Below are positions 28,356 through 37,465 of a stretch of DNA of 64,000 nt, one piece after another. How positions within the stretch are numbered: position 1 is the stretch's first letter; the number at the start of each line of letters is the position of its first letter. The stretch comes from Hymenobacter swuensis DY53 (lineage in GTDB: Bacteria > Bacteroidota > Bacteroidia > Cytophagales > Hymenobacteraceae), in NCBI RefSeq assembly GCF_000576555.1, contig NZ_CP007145.1, positions 1,798,001 to 1,862,000 of the forward strand, read 5' to 3'. The translations under genes were made by a program, and so were the position numbers. Under the pieces are notes generated by a model. That model saw nothing but the letters and a program-made list of their open reading frames with translations, was not told where the DNA came from and searched no databases.

Positions 28356-28396
28356 CACAAAAAAGCCCTGACGCATTGCGTTAGGGCTTTTTTGTG
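28356..28396. terminator. terminator of the toxin-like operon
   Basis: A 14-bp stem (CACAAAAAAGCCCT with AGGGCTTTTTTGTG) extends inward as far as CGC/GCG with loop ATT. T6 in the right arm fits a rho-independent terminator. Confidence 0.9.
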
Positions 28397-28496
28397 GGAA
28401 AGCAGGTTGGAATGCAAGGCCGAGTATATGGCGCATCAAGCCAGAACGAAGCATCCCGCGAGAGGCTTCCTGGCATCAGCCTGATGTTCCGGTAAC

Positions 28497-29399
28497 TCAC
28501 CCAAACAGCTCATATGCCACCCGAAACGTGTTGCAGTGCGCATCCACGATGTCGCGGAGCTGCTCGGAGTAGCCGCCGCCCATGCTCACGGCCACGGGTA
28601 GGCCGGCTGTGCGGCATAGGTTCAGCACGTATTCGTCGCGCTGCCGACAGCCGGCTTGGGTGAGGGCCAGTTTGCCCAGCTTGTCGGTAGCTAGTACGTC
28701 CACGCCGGCCTGGTAGAAGATGAAATCAGGTTGCACTTCCGCCAGAAGCCGGGGTAGCGTATCGCGTAGAATGCGCAGATACGTTGCGTCGTCGGTGCCC
28801 AGCTCCAGCGCAATATCCAGGTCTGACTGCTCCTTGCGCAACGGGTAGTTGGCCCCGGCGTGCATGCTGAAGGTGAACACGCGTGGCTCCTGTCGGAAAA
28901 TGCTGGCCGTGCCGTCGCCCTGGTGTACGTCGAGGTCCACCACCAGCACCTGGCGGGCCAACTGATGATGAAGCAGATGAGCGGCAGCCACGGCAATGTC
29001 GTTGAGCACGCAAAATCCCTCGCCCCGGTCCCGGAACGCGTGGTGGGTGCCGCCAGCCAGGCTCAGTCCGATACCGTCCTGCAACGCCCGCCGGGCCGAT
29101 TCTACGGTGCCGGCCACGCTGCTTAAGGAGCGGCGCACCAGCTCGGGGCTTTGGGGCAAACCCAGGCGGCGCACTTCGGCAGCGGAGAGCTGCAGGTCAC
29201 GCACCCGCTGCCAGTACTCAGCAGAATGTACGCGTAAAACGTCCTCTTCCGCCGCAAAGCCGGGGTCATAAAAATCGGAGGGAGCGGCAATGCCCTGCCA
29301 CAGCAGTTGCTCCTGAATGAGGGCGTACTTGGCAATGGGGAAGCGGTGGCCGTTGGGCAGGCTGATGCTGTAGCGGGCGGAGGAGGCGAGACAGGGCAT
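28497..29399 (-). CDS. histone deacetylase-family protein
   Basis: A 300-residue zinc amidohydrolase of the arginase-deacetylase fold (acetoin utilisation/acetylpolyamine amidohydrolase group). It shows GGTHHAFRDRGEGFCVLNDIAVAA (catalytic HH near 117), VVDLDVHQGDGTASIF (metal Asp and His), YQAGVDVL (metal Asp region) and SMGGGYS. In bacteria such enzymes remove acetyl groups from small amines or proteins; the substrate here is unknown. It is monocistronic and divergent from the Kelch lipoprotein gene. Confidence 0.88.
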   Translation of the reverse strand: MPCLASSARYSISLPNGHRFPIAKYALIQEQLLWQGIAAPSDFYDPGFAAEEDVLRVHSAEYWQRVRDLQLSAAEVRRLGLPQSPELVRRSLSSVAGTVESARRALQDGIGLSLAGGTHHAFRDRGEGFCVLNDIAVAAAHLLHHQLARQVLVVDLDVHQGDGTASIFRQEPRVFTFSMHAGANYPLRKEQSDLDIALELGTDDATYLRILRDTLPRLLAEVQPDFIFYQAGVDVLATDKLGKLALTQAGCRQRDEYVLNLCRTAGLPVAVSMGGGYSEQLRDIVDAHCNTFRVAYELFG

Positions 29400-29648
29400 A
29401 GAACAGGGGCAGAACGCAGGGCCTGGGCCGGAAGTTTTTTCATTTTTTCAGCCCTCTGCGAAAAAAATGCGCGGGCAAACTGCCGATAAAAAGCCGGAAG
29501 TGGTCTGTGATATCAGGCCGTTGGTAGAGTACAGGTCGGGCCCGGGAGTAGGTAAAACCAACTCTGCCGGGCTTGCGGGCCATTTCTGGGTGCAACCTAC
29601 TGCCGTCGGCGCGGGCTCTCCCCAGCAAAACCAACCTATTCTTTCCCC

Positions 29649-30656
29649 ATGAAACACCCTCGGGTACTACTCTGGCTGCTCCTGCTACTCACCTGGAATT
29701 TCGCCCTGACTTCCTGCTCCAACGACGACGACGACACGACGGAGGAAGTGCTGGGCGACTGGACCACCCGTTCCCAGTTCGAAGGGCTGGCTCGAAACGC
29801 GGCTGTCAGCTTCACGCTCAACGGCAAAGCCTATGTGGGCCTCGGCACCGATGGCGTGGACCGGTTCAAAGACTTCTGGGAATACACGCCCGCCACTAAC
29901 ACCTGGCGGCAGCTGGCCGATTTCCCCGGCGTGGGACGCATTCAGGCCGTGGCGTTTGCGGCCGGCGGTAAAGGCTACGTGGGTACCGGCTACGATGGCG
30001 TGAACAAGCTGCGTGACTTCTGGCAGTACGACCCCACTACCAACACCTGGACCCGAAAGGCCGATTTTGGCGGGACGGCCCGCTACGGCGCGGTGGCCCT
30101 CAGCTTGGAGGATAAAGGCTACGTGGGTACTGGCTACGATGGTAACTTCAAGAAGGACTTCTGGCAGTACGACCCCACGGCCGACCAATGGACGCAGAAG
30201 CCCAGCTTCGGGGGCAACAAGCGGGTAGGGGCCGTGGCCTTTACGCTGCACGAAAGCGGCTACATTCTGGCTGGCACCGACAATGACCTCATGCTGACGG
30301 ATATGTGGTCATACAGCCCCGCCACCGAGCAATGGACGGAGCGCCGTGCCCTCGTCAGCAATACCGACGAGGACTACGATTACAGCAACGTGCCGCGCAG
30401 CGCGGCCTCGGCTTTTGTGGTGAACAACCGGGGCTTTGTGGCCTTAGGCACCAACGGCGGCTACCTGACTTCGTGCTGGGAATACAACCCCGACGAGGAT
30501 ACCTGGAAAGTAAAAACGGCGTTTGAGGGCTCGGCCCGCATTCAGGCCGTGGGCTTCGGGCTGGGCGACTATGGCTACCTGGGCCTGGGCACCACTGGCA
30601 CTACCCGTCTGGATGATTTCTGGCAGCTGGCTCCCGACGCGGAAGATGCAGACTAA
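29649..30656 (+). CDS. Kelch-repeat lipoprotein
   Basis: A 335-residue surface lipoprotein. The signal peptide ends in the lipobox LTSCSNDDDD (Cys near residue 24); the following Asp run resembles a surface-export signal of Bacteroidota lipoproteins. It then has about six Kelch repeats of some 48 residues, each with a FWQYDPTTNTW-like strand and GYVGTGYDG, so one six-bladed beta-propeller is expected. It overlaps the DUF4270 gene by 11 bases, suggesting a joint surface role. The ligand is unknown. Confidence 0.88.
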   Translation: MKHPRVLLWLLLLLTWNFALTSCSNDDDDTTEEVLGDWTTRSQFEGLARNAAVSFTLNGKAYVGLGTDGVDRFKDFWEYTPATNTWRQLADFPGVGRIQAVAFAAGGKGYVGTGYDGVNKLRDFWQYDPTTNTWTRKADFGGTARYGAVALSLEDKGYVGTGYDGNFKKDFWQYDPTADQWTQKPSFGGNKRVGAVAFTLHESGYILAGTDNDLMLTDMWSYSPATEQWTERRALVSNTDEDYDYSNVPRSAASAFVVNNRGFVALGTNGGYLTSCWEYNPDEDTWKVKTAFEGSARIQAVGFGLGDYGYLGLGTTGTTRLDDFWQLAPDAEDAD

Positions 30657-31977
30657 GTGGCCATACTCATTAGGCAGGCGGCTCCGGGGAGCTGCCTGCC
30701 GGCTAGCCTTGCTCATCGGGCTGCCTGTGTTGCTCAGCAGCTGTGAGCTGAGCGAAGACGTAGTGGGCGACGTTCCCGCCGCAGCCGTAACAGGCACGAT
30801 ATATATTGATACGCTCACGGTACGCATGTCCACGGTACTGGTCGATTCGGTGCCGACTTCGACCAGCAGCTACCTGATGGTGGGCCAGTACCAGGATGCA
30901 CGCCTGGGCACCATCACGGCCCGCAGCTACCTGCGCCTGGGCCTGGCCGGCGGGTTCACGCCGGAAGCCGGCGCGCAGTTCGATTCGCTGGTGCTGGTGC
31001 TGCCCACCGACAGCTACCGCTACGGCGACACCACGCAGGTGCAGCACTTGCAAGTTCATCGGCTTACGGAGGCGTTGCGGCCCGCCAATACCTACTATGC
31101 TTTCAACTCCCGGGCCTATGAGGCTGCGCCGCTGGCAACGCGTCCGTTCCGGGCCCGTCCCAACCTCAGCTCCATCCGGGTCCGGCTCGCCGATGCGCTG
31201 GGTCGGGAGCTGCTGCAGGCCGGTTTGAGTCGGCAGTTGTCTTCCACGGATGAGCTGGCTGAGCGGCTGCCGGGGCTGGCTCTCATGCCCTCCGCCGCCG
31301 ACAACGGCGCTCTGCTCCGGCTGGCGGCCACCTCCGAAAGCATGGTGCTGCAGCTGTTTTATCACTATTCCTCGGCCCCCGACAACGGACAGGTATTCGA
31401 CTTTACGGCCGTGGCCGGTAGCCGGCATTTTTACCAGGTGCAGGCCGACCGGCGGAGTACGCTGCTCAGCACCCTCGCCACTACCCGGCACGCCATTTCC
31501 AGCACCCATACCGCCGCCGAAACCTACATTGAGGGAGTCCTGGGCCTGCAGACCAAGCTTGAAATTCCGTATCTGCTCAACCTGAATGAGCTGGGTGGTA
31601 CCTGGGTGCTGAACGCGGCCACGCTCACGCTGGAAACGGTAGCGGGCAGCGAAAACCGGTTCCTGCCGCCTCCGGCCACCCTCACGGCCCAGGCCACTAA
31701 CCGGGGCAACCAATCTGGGGAATTTCTGGCCTCCACGGCTGGCACGCAACTGCTGGGTACCTACCAGACCGGCGTATCCGCGCACACCAACCTGGAACAG
31801 GGGAGCTACACGTTCCTGCTGCAGCAGTATTGTGAAGCAGTGCTGAAACATACTATGTCTAACACGGGCATGTTGCTGGCTCCTGCTACCCTCGATACCC
31901 CGGAGCGCGTAGTGCTGGGGGCGCCTAGCAGTACCAATCCGCCCCGGCTGGGCGTCTATCTGACGCGGGTGCAGTAG
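30646..31977 (+). CDS. DUF4270-family lipoprotein
   Basis: A 443-residue exported lipoprotein; the signal ends LLIGLPVLLSSCELSED with the lipid Cys near residue 27. The mature part is beta-rich and has the DUF4270 pattern DTLTVRMSTVLVDSVPTS, then LMVGQYQDARLGTITARSYLRL and DSLVLVLP. Function is unknown; the family is restricted to Bacteroidota. The start ATG at 30646 lies inside the end of the Kelch gene (11-base overlap), so the two are probably translationally coupled. Confidence 0.85.
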   Translation: MQTKWPYSLGRRLRGAACRLALLIGLPVLLSSCELSEDVVGDVPAAAVTGTIYIDTLTVRMSTVLVDSVPTSTSSYLMVGQYQDARLGTITARSYLRLGLAGGFTPEAGAQFDSLVLVLPTDSYRYGDTTQVQHLQVHRLTEALRPANTYYAFNSRAYEAAPLATRPFRARPNLSSIRVRLADALGRELLQAGLSRQLSSTDELAERLPGLALMPSAADNGALLRLAATSESMVLQLFYHYSSAPDNGQVFDFTAVAGSRHFYQVQADRRSTLLSTLATTRHAISSTHTAAETYIEGVLGLQTKLEIPYLLNLNELGGTWVLNAATLTLETVAGSENRFLPPPATLTAQATNRGNQSGEFLASTAGTQLLGTYQTGVSAHTNLEQGSYTFLLQQYCEAVLKHTMSNTGMLLAPATLDTPERVVLGAPSSTNPPRLGVYLTRVQ

Positions 31978-32022
31978 CCGGCCGCTCCCTCAATGGCTTT
32001 AGCGGATTCCGGTCGGGTTGCG

Positions 32023-32063
32023 TAAGGCGGAAAGCAAAGTGCATACCTTCGCTTTCCGCCTTA
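32023..32063. terminator. hairpin between DUF4270 gene and kinase gene
   Basis: A perfect 13-bp stem (TAAGGCGGAAAGC with GCTTTCCGCCTTA) has a 15-base loop containing TACCTTC. It ends 14 bases before the kinase ATG, so it could be a terminator for the DUF4270 gene or a 5' UTR structure. Confidence 0.55.
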
Positions 32064-32077
32064 CTTCCTGTGCCCGC

Positions 32078-35068
32078 ATGACTTCTTCGGTTTCCTCACT
32101 CGCGCCTACGCTGGCGGCCAGTCATGATCTGTTACAGAAGCTGCTGGACGTATCGTTGACGGGGGTTATTCTGTTTCAGCCGGTATACGCGCCAGCTACC
32201 TCTGCGCTTGTTGACTTTGCTTACCTGGAACTGAATCCGGCGGCCCAACGGATGCTGAGCCTACCGGCACACCCCACCGAAACGTTCCTGACGTATTATC
32301 CGCACGCCCAGGAGGCTGGCATTTTTGCCTTTTACCACGACGCGTTTCTGGCTGATCAGCTCCGTCGGGAGCAGTTCTATTATCAACAAGACGGACTGGA
32401 TAATTACTTTGACCTCTCCGCTCAACGCAGCGGAGACTTGTTGATAGTAAGCTTTACAGACAACGCCAGCCAGGACCGCAGTGCCGTGGAGCAGGTTCTG
32501 CGCGAAAGCCGAGCCCGCGAGCAGGCCGCCCGCGCCGAGGCAGAGCGGGAGCGGCAGTTGCTGCAGGCCCTGCTCACGCAAGCTCCAGTAGCCATTGGCC
32601 TGTTTCAGGGGGATGAGCTGCGTATCACTACAATCAACGAGAAGCTGGCTCAGCAGCTGGGCCGACCACTTGAGCAACTGCTGGGCCAGCCGTTGCTCAC
32701 GGCCCTGCCGGAGTTGCAAGGTCAGGGCTTCGATGACTTGCTGCGGCAGGTGCTCACTACCCGGGTTCCGGTAACCGGTACCGAAACCCCGGCCACTATG
32801 CTGCGCGATGGGCAGCTGCAGACTTCTTACTACAACTTTGTTTATCAGCCCCTCTACGATGTGCAGGGTAAGGTGCTGGGAGTAATTGATGTAGCCGTGG
32901 AAGTGACCGAACAGGTGCGGGCCCGCCGCGAGGTAGAAGAGCTGAACCAGCAGCTGGAAAGCCGCGTACAAGAGCGTACCCGCCAGCTCCAACAGCAGCA
33001 GCAGCTTCTCAGCCAGATTCTGGGCCAGGTGCCGGCGGCCGTTGCCACGCTCACTGGCCCCGAGCATCGGTTTTCCTTCGTCAACGACTTGTACCAAGGG
33101 CTGATCGGGAAGCGGGCCGTGCTGGGCCAGACGGTGGCCGAATCATTACCGGAAGTGGTGGCCCAGGGCATTATTGAGCTGCTGGATGAGGTGTACGTTA
33201 CGGGCCAGCCGTTTATTGGTCGGGAAATTGCCCTGCAGCTCTATGATGACACGCTGGGTGAGCTGCGGCAGCGGTACGTGAATTTCGTGTACCAGCCTTT
33301 GCACAGGACACCGGCCGGCGATACGAACATGCTGGTATTTGCCGTGGATGTAACTGACCAAGTGGTGGCCCGCCAGCAGGTGCAGCAACTCAATGAGGAG
33401 CTGGAAGCCCGGGTACAGGAGCGCACTCGTGAAGCCCAGGCTGCTCGTACCGAGGCCGAGCGGCAGCGTGGCGAGCTGCAACGCGTCTTCGAGCAGGCTC
33501 CCACCGCCATTGCCGTGTACCGGGGGCCTAACTACATCATCGAGTTGGCTAATCCCACCGTGTGCCGGCTGTGGGGCCGCACCCAGGAGCAGATTGTGGG
33601 CCGGGGCCTATTTGAGGCATTACCCGAAGTGGCCGGTATGGGCTACGAGGAACTGCTGGACGGCGTAATGGCTACCGGCGTGCCTTACGTGGCCCACGCC
33701 ATGGAGGCCGTGCACGAGCGGGAAGGCCGCCGCGACACCGTGTATTGGGACTTTGTGTATGTACCCATGTACGAAGCCGATGGCAGCATTTACGGGGCTA
33801 TGGTGGTGGCTACTGAGGTAACCGAGCAGGTGCGGGCGCGCCAGGAAGTAGAGCAGCTGAACCAGCAGCTGGAAACCCGCGTGCAGGAACGCACCCAGCA
33901 GTTGGAGCTACAGCAGGGGCTGTTGCGCCAGATTCTGGGCCAGGTGCCGGCCTGCATTGCCACGCTCACCGGCCCCGCTCACCGGTACACCTTTTTCAAT
34001 GAGCCCTATCAGCAGTTTACCGGTAACCGGACTGTGATGGGGGCGGCCGTGGCCGAAGTGTTGCCGGAGCTGGTGGATCAAGGTTTCGTGGGCCTACTCG
34101 ATGAGGTGTACGCCACCGGCCGGCCTTTCATCGGTTCCGACAGGGCCGTGCGGCTGCTGGATCCGCAGACTGGGCAACGGCAGGAGCGGTACGTGGATTT
34201 CGTGTACCAGCCGTTGTTTGATAAGGCAGATCAGCCCCAGGGTATTCTGGCCTTTATTGTCGATGTGACCGATAAGGTCGGGGCCCGCCGGCAGGTGCAG
34301 AACCTCAACGAGGAGCTGGCCGCCATCAACGCGGAAATGCAGGCTACTAACGAAGAGCTGAATGCCACCAACGCCCGCCTTATCCGCACCAATACTGACT
34401 TGGATACGTTCGTGTACACAGCCTCACACGACCTGAAAGCACCCATTGCCAACATTGAAGGCCTGCTGGATACCCTGCGCGACTATCTGCCCGCCATCGG
34501 CTCCGAGCCTATGATACCGCGCCTGTTGGATATGATGCAGGGAGCCGTGGCCCGCTTTCAGCAAACCGTGGGGCATCTGACCGACGTATCGCGCCTACAG
34601 TATGGCAACACGCAGCCCATCGAAGCCGTGGACTTGAGGGCTATGGTAGAGGATGTGCGCCTGGATCTGGCTCCATTAGTAGCCGCCACCCGCGCCCGGG
34701 TGTTACTTGATCTTGATGCCTGTCCAATCGTTTACTTTACCCCGAAGGATCTGCGCAGCATCGTGTACAACCTGCTCAGTAATGCGCTCAAATACCACGC
34801 TCCTGAGCGGGAGCCTATTGTGCAGGTACGGGCCCACTGCTCGGCCAGCCAGGTGTTCCTGGAAGTGGCTGACAACGGTCTGGGCCTGGATGAGCAGCAG
34901 CAACGCAAGCTGTTTGTGCTGTTCCGGCGGCTGCATAACCACGTCGAGGGCTCGGGCGTAGGCCTGTACATGGTGAAACGCATTGTGGAAAATGCCGGTG
35001 GCACTATCACGGTGCAAAGTCAGGCCGGCACGGGTTCCCGCTTTCTGGTAACGCTGCCCCGCTCGTAA
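32078..35068 (+). CDS. multi-PAS sensor histidine kinase
   Basis: A 996-residue cytoplasmic hybrid-free kinase without membrane segments. About five PAS-like sensor domains run from residue 15 to 760, separated by near-identical coiled-coil linkers (VEELNQQLESRVQERTRQLQ and variants). HisKA follows with FVYTASHDLKAPIANIEG (His near 784), then the ATPase domain with NLLSNALKYH, VADNGLGL and GSGVGLYMVK. The linker repeats point to internal duplication of a PAS plus linker unit. The signal is unknown. A single-domain receiver follows 27 bases later and is the likely partner. Start ATG 32078. Confidence 0.92.
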   Translation: MTSSVSSLAPTLAASHDLLQKLLDVSLTGVILFQPVYAPATSALVDFAYLELNPAAQRMLSLPAHPTETFLTYYPHAQEAGIFAFYHDAFLADQLRREQFYYQQDGLDNYFDLSAQRSGDLLIVSFTDNASQDRSAVEQVLRESRAREQAARAEAERERQLLQALLTQAPVAIGLFQGDELRITTINEKLAQQLGRPLEQLLGQPLLTALPELQGQGFDDLLRQVLTTRVPVTGTETPATMLRDGQLQTSYYNFVYQPLYDVQGKVLGVIDVAVEVTEQVRARREVEELNQQLESRVQERTRQLQQQQQLLSQILGQVPAAVATLTGPEHRFSFVNDLYQGLIGKRAVLGQTVAESLPEVVAQGIIELLDEVYVTGQPFIGREIALQLYDDTLGELRQRYVNFVYQPLHRTPAGDTNMLVFAVDVTDQVVARQQVQQLNEELEARVQERTREAQAARTEAERQRGELQRVFEQAPTAIAVYRGPNYIIELANPTVCRLWGRTQEQIVGRGLFEALPEVAGMGYEELLDGVMATGVPYVAHAMEAVHEREGRRDTVYWDFVYVPMYEADGSIYGAMVVATEVTEQVRARQEVEQLNQQLETRVQERTQQLELQQGLLRQILGQVPACIATLTGPAHRYTFFNEPYQQFTGNRTVMGAAVAEVLPELVDQGFVGLLDEVYATGRPFIGSDRAVRLLDPQTGQRQERYVDFVYQPLFDKADQPQGILAFIVDVTDKVGARRQVQNLNEELAAINAEMQATNEELNATNARLIRTNTDLDTFVYTASHDLKAPIANIEGLLDTLRDYLPAIGSEPMIPRLLDMMQGAVARFQQTVGHLTDVSRLQYGNTQPIEAVDLRAMVEDVRLDLAPLVAATRARVLLDLDACPIVYFTPKDLRSIVYNLLSNALKYHAPEREPIVQVRAHCSASQVFLEVADNGLGLDEQQQRKLFVLFRRLHNHVEGSGVGLYMVKRIVENAGGTITVQSQAGTGSRFLVTLPRS

Positions 35069-35095
35069 TTCCCTTCATCCTTTATTTTTCAGTAC

Positions 35096-35506
35096 ATGGA
35101 AAAGCTTCCCCATATCCTGCTGGTTGACGACGACGACACGACCAACTTTCTCAACGAGCATATGCTCCGCAAACTCAACGTGACCGATCAGGTGCAGATA
35201 GCCCACGACGGCCGCGAGGCGCTGGCTCTGCTTACCCAGCCGCCCCCGTACATGCCCACCTTGATGCTGCTGGACGTGAGCATGCCCGGCATGGATGGCA
35301 TTGAGTTTCTGGAAGCCTATATGCGCCTGCCTCAGGCCCAGCAGGATGCTACCATCATCGTGATGCTCACTACCTCCATGGACTCCTCCGACTTGGCCCG
35401 CATTGACGAGCTGCCCATCAAGGGGCTGGTCAGTAAGCCCCTTAGCCGGGAAAAGATAGACATGCTGCTTCAACTGCACTTCCAGCGCCAGCTGCCCGGC
35501 GAGTAA
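35096..35506 (+). CDS. single-domain response regulator
   Basis: A 136-residue CheY-like receiver with no output domain: acid pocket LVDDDD near residue 10, phospho-acceptor LLDVSMPGMDG (Asp near 61), the LTTS switch residue and the KPLS lysine near 118. It lies directly downstream of the multi-PAS kinase, so phosphotransfer from it is likely; output must come through protein-protein contact or a phosphorelay. A terminator at 35529-35559 ends the pair. Confidence 0.9.
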   Translation: MEKLPHILLVDDDDTTNFLNEHMLRKLNVTDQVQIAHDGREALALLTQPPPYMPTLMLLDVSMPGMDGIEFLEAYMRLPQAQQDATIIVMLTTSMDSSDLARIDELPIKGLVSKPLSREKIDMLLQLHFQRQLPGE

Positions 35507-35528
35507 TCTGGAAAAGAATGAAAACCGA

Positions 35529-35559
35529 AAACGCCCTCCGCATGCAGCGGAGGGCGTTT
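35529..35559. terminator. bidirectional terminator
   Basis: AAACGCCCTCCGC pairs with GCGGAGGGCGTTT around ATGCA, between the convergent receiver gene and LytTR regulator. Confidence 0.9.
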
Positions 35560-35583
35560 CTTGTAATACAGCAGCGCCGGCGG

Positions 35584-36315
35584 CTAGTGCATGTTGCGCC
35601 CTTCAATCAGCTTGAAAAATGCTTCTGCGTAGGACTCACCGATGGGAATGATATCGGGGCCCATGTAAATGCGGTTTTTACGAATGGAATCAACGTGGGC
35701 CAGGGCCACGATGTAAGAGCGGTGTACGCGCACAAAGTCGGGGCTGGGGAGGCGGTCCTCAAAGGCCTTGAGCGAGTTCAGGGTAAGAATCGGCTTGGCC
35801 CCGGCGTAAATCTTGATGTAGTCTTTCAGGCCCTCCAGGTAGCGGATGTCCCGTAGGTTGAGGCGTTGGGTATGGTAATCGGCCTTCACGAAGATGTAGT
35901 CGTCGGTGGGGCTAGCGGGCGGGGGGAGCACTGGCACAGGGGCCGGCTCTGGTGGACGCGGGGCTAGGCGGTCCTGGGCCTTCTGGGCCGCCTGCACAAA
36001 CCGCTCGAAAGCAATAGGCTTCACCAGATAATCCACGGCATTCAGGTTGAAGCCTTCTAGCGCGTACGCCTCGTAGGCGGTAGTGAAAATCACCAGAGCC
36101 TGGGGCTGCATACTACGCACAAATTCTACCCCCGTAAGGTCCGGCATTTGCACATCCAGGAACAGCACATCCACGGCTTCCCGCTGGAGCACCGTCATGG
36201 CTTCCAGGGCGCTCCGGCAGGTGCCCACCAGTTCCAGAAAGGGTACGCGTTCCACGTACGAGGTGAGCAGGCGCAGAGCCAGGGGTTCATCATCCACGAG
36301 CAGGCAACGGAGCAT
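35584..36315 (-). CDS. LytTR-family response regulator
   Basis: A 243-residue regulator with an N-terminal receiver (LLVDDEPLALRLL, phospho-Asp in DVLFLDVQMPDLTGVEF near 55) and a C-terminal LytTR DNA-binding domain (FVKADYHTQRLNLRDIRYLEGLKDY cut to its core; SPDFVRVHRSYIVAL near 205). A Pro-rich linker near residues 120-140 separates them. ATG at 36315 lies within the last codons of the kinase gene upstream, so the pair is coupled. Targets are unknown; an autoregulatory or neighbouring role is common. Confidence 0.93.
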   Translation of the reverse strand: MLRCLLVDDEPLALRLLTSYVERVPFLELVGTCRSALEAMTVLQREAVDVLFLDVQMPDLTGVEFVRSMQPQALVIFTTAYEAYALEGFNLNAVDYLVKPIAFERFVQAAQKAQDRLAPRPPEPAPVPVLPPPASPTDDYIFVKADYHTQRLNLRDIRYLEGLKDYIKIYAGAKPILTLNSLKAFEDRLPSPDFVRVHRSYIVALAHVDSIRKNRIYMGPDIIPIGESYAEAFFKLIEGRNMH

Positions 36316-37366
36316 GGGCAAGGGTCAGGGTTAGTTCCACAATAAATTCGTCGCTGGTTTCTTCTAGCAGCAGCAGGTGGCGGCCGTTGGGATACAGCAG
36401 GCTGAGGCGCTGGCGCACGTTGGGCAGCCCGATGCCCGAGTTCGGGTCGTGGCCACCCACGGCCGGAAAGCGCGAGTTCTGTACCGTAAACAACAGCTGG
36501 TCCTGCCGCATAATCAGGTCTACGGCAATCCGGGAAGAATGCCGGGCGCTGACGCCATGCTTAAACGCATTTTCCACGAACGGAATCAGCAGCATGGGCT
36601 CAATTAGAGCCCCGTCCAGCGACCCGTCCACCGTAAAGCGAATATCTACCTGCTCCGGGTCAAGGCGCAGCCGCTGCAGATCCATGTAGTTGCGCAGATA
36701 CTCCACCTCCCGGCCCAGGGGCACCCGCGCCGCCTCCGATTCATACAGCATGTAGCGCATGAGCTGGGACAGTTTGAGAATGGCCTCCGGTGTGTCGTCG
36801 GATTTCAGGTGGGCCAGGGAGTAGATATTATTGAGCGTATTGAACAGAAAATGCGGGCTCACCTGCGACTTCAGAAACGCCAGCTCGGCCGTAAGTTGCT
36901 TGTTGGCCAAGTCCTGCCGGGCCCGCTCCGTGTCAAACCACTCGCCCGTGATGCGCATGCCGCTACTGATAATCCAGGCTAGTATCCCAATCAGCCACAG
37001 GCCCTGGGGGGGGCGGGAGTAGTGGATAGCACCCGGCGGCAACGGATAATGTGGGTGCGGCGGGTGGTGCGGCAGCATTCCCGTGATGCGCAGCAGCATG
37101 GGTAGATATACCAGCGCCAGCAGGCCGGCGGCCAGCAGGAAGTATAGGGCAAACTTTTTCCGGGCAAAAAGCCGTGGAATTAGTACGTAATAGTTCAGAT
37201 AGAAATACCCCGCCAGCGTCAGAGGCAGCAGCAAGTTTCCCGGCCGAAACGGTGGCGGATTTTCCGAGAGCAGGCGCGGAAGAGTGGCCACGGCCACCCA
37301 CGCGGCTACGTGCACAATCACGCGCAATACTTGCTGACGGGATACTCGGGGCAGTTGCATGGGCAT
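36290..37366 (-). CDS. LytS/YehU-type sensor histidine kinase
   Basis: A 358-residue membrane kinase. Four transmembrane helices occupy residues 12-140. The His-kinase domain begins with LKSQVSPHFLFNTLNNIYSLAH (phospho-His near 176), and the ATPase region has PFVENAFKHGV and GIGLPNVRQRL. This is the standard partner of LytTR regulators. It overlaps the regulator gene by 26 bases. No extracytoplasmic sensor domain is evident, so the input may be membrane state or a small ligand in the membrane. Confidence 0.92.
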   Translation of the reverse strand: MPMQLPRVSRQQVLRVIVHVAAWVAVATLPRLLSENPPPFRPGNLLLPLTLAGYFYLNYYVLIPRLFARKKFALYFLLAAGLLALVYLPMLLRITGMLPHHPPHPHYPLPPGAIHYSRPPQGLWLIGILAWIISSGMRITGEWFDTERARQDLANKQLTAELAFLKSQVSPHFLFNTLNNIYSLAHLKSDDTPEAILKLSQLMRYMLYESEAARVPLGREVEYLRNYMDLQRLRLDPEQVDIRFTVDGSLDGALIEPMLLIPFVENAFKHGVSARHSSRIAVDLIMRQDQLLFTVQNSRFPAVGGHDPNSGIGLPNVRQRLSLLYPNGRHLLLLEETSDEFIVELTLTLAHAPLPARG

Positions 37367-37465
37367 AAAGCGGGAAGCGGATGGAAAAGCAGTACGAGGA
37401 ACCCGGGCGCTCAGCCAGGGAGAGCCCAGATTCCTCGCACCGCAAAGAAAGTCTGTTCGGTGCCG

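Noticed and set aside
30703..31851. Long minus-strand ORF opposite the DUF4270 gene
   Set aside because: Antisense shadow of a well-supported lipoprotein; Gly/Gln/Arg-rich with no domain. The same holds for the antisense frames at 15063-15917, 8527-9555 and 45482-46216.
35096..35506. Receiver as output of the LytS kinase at 36290
   Set aside because: LytS already overlaps its own LytTR regulator; the lone receiver is separated by a terminator and faces the other way.
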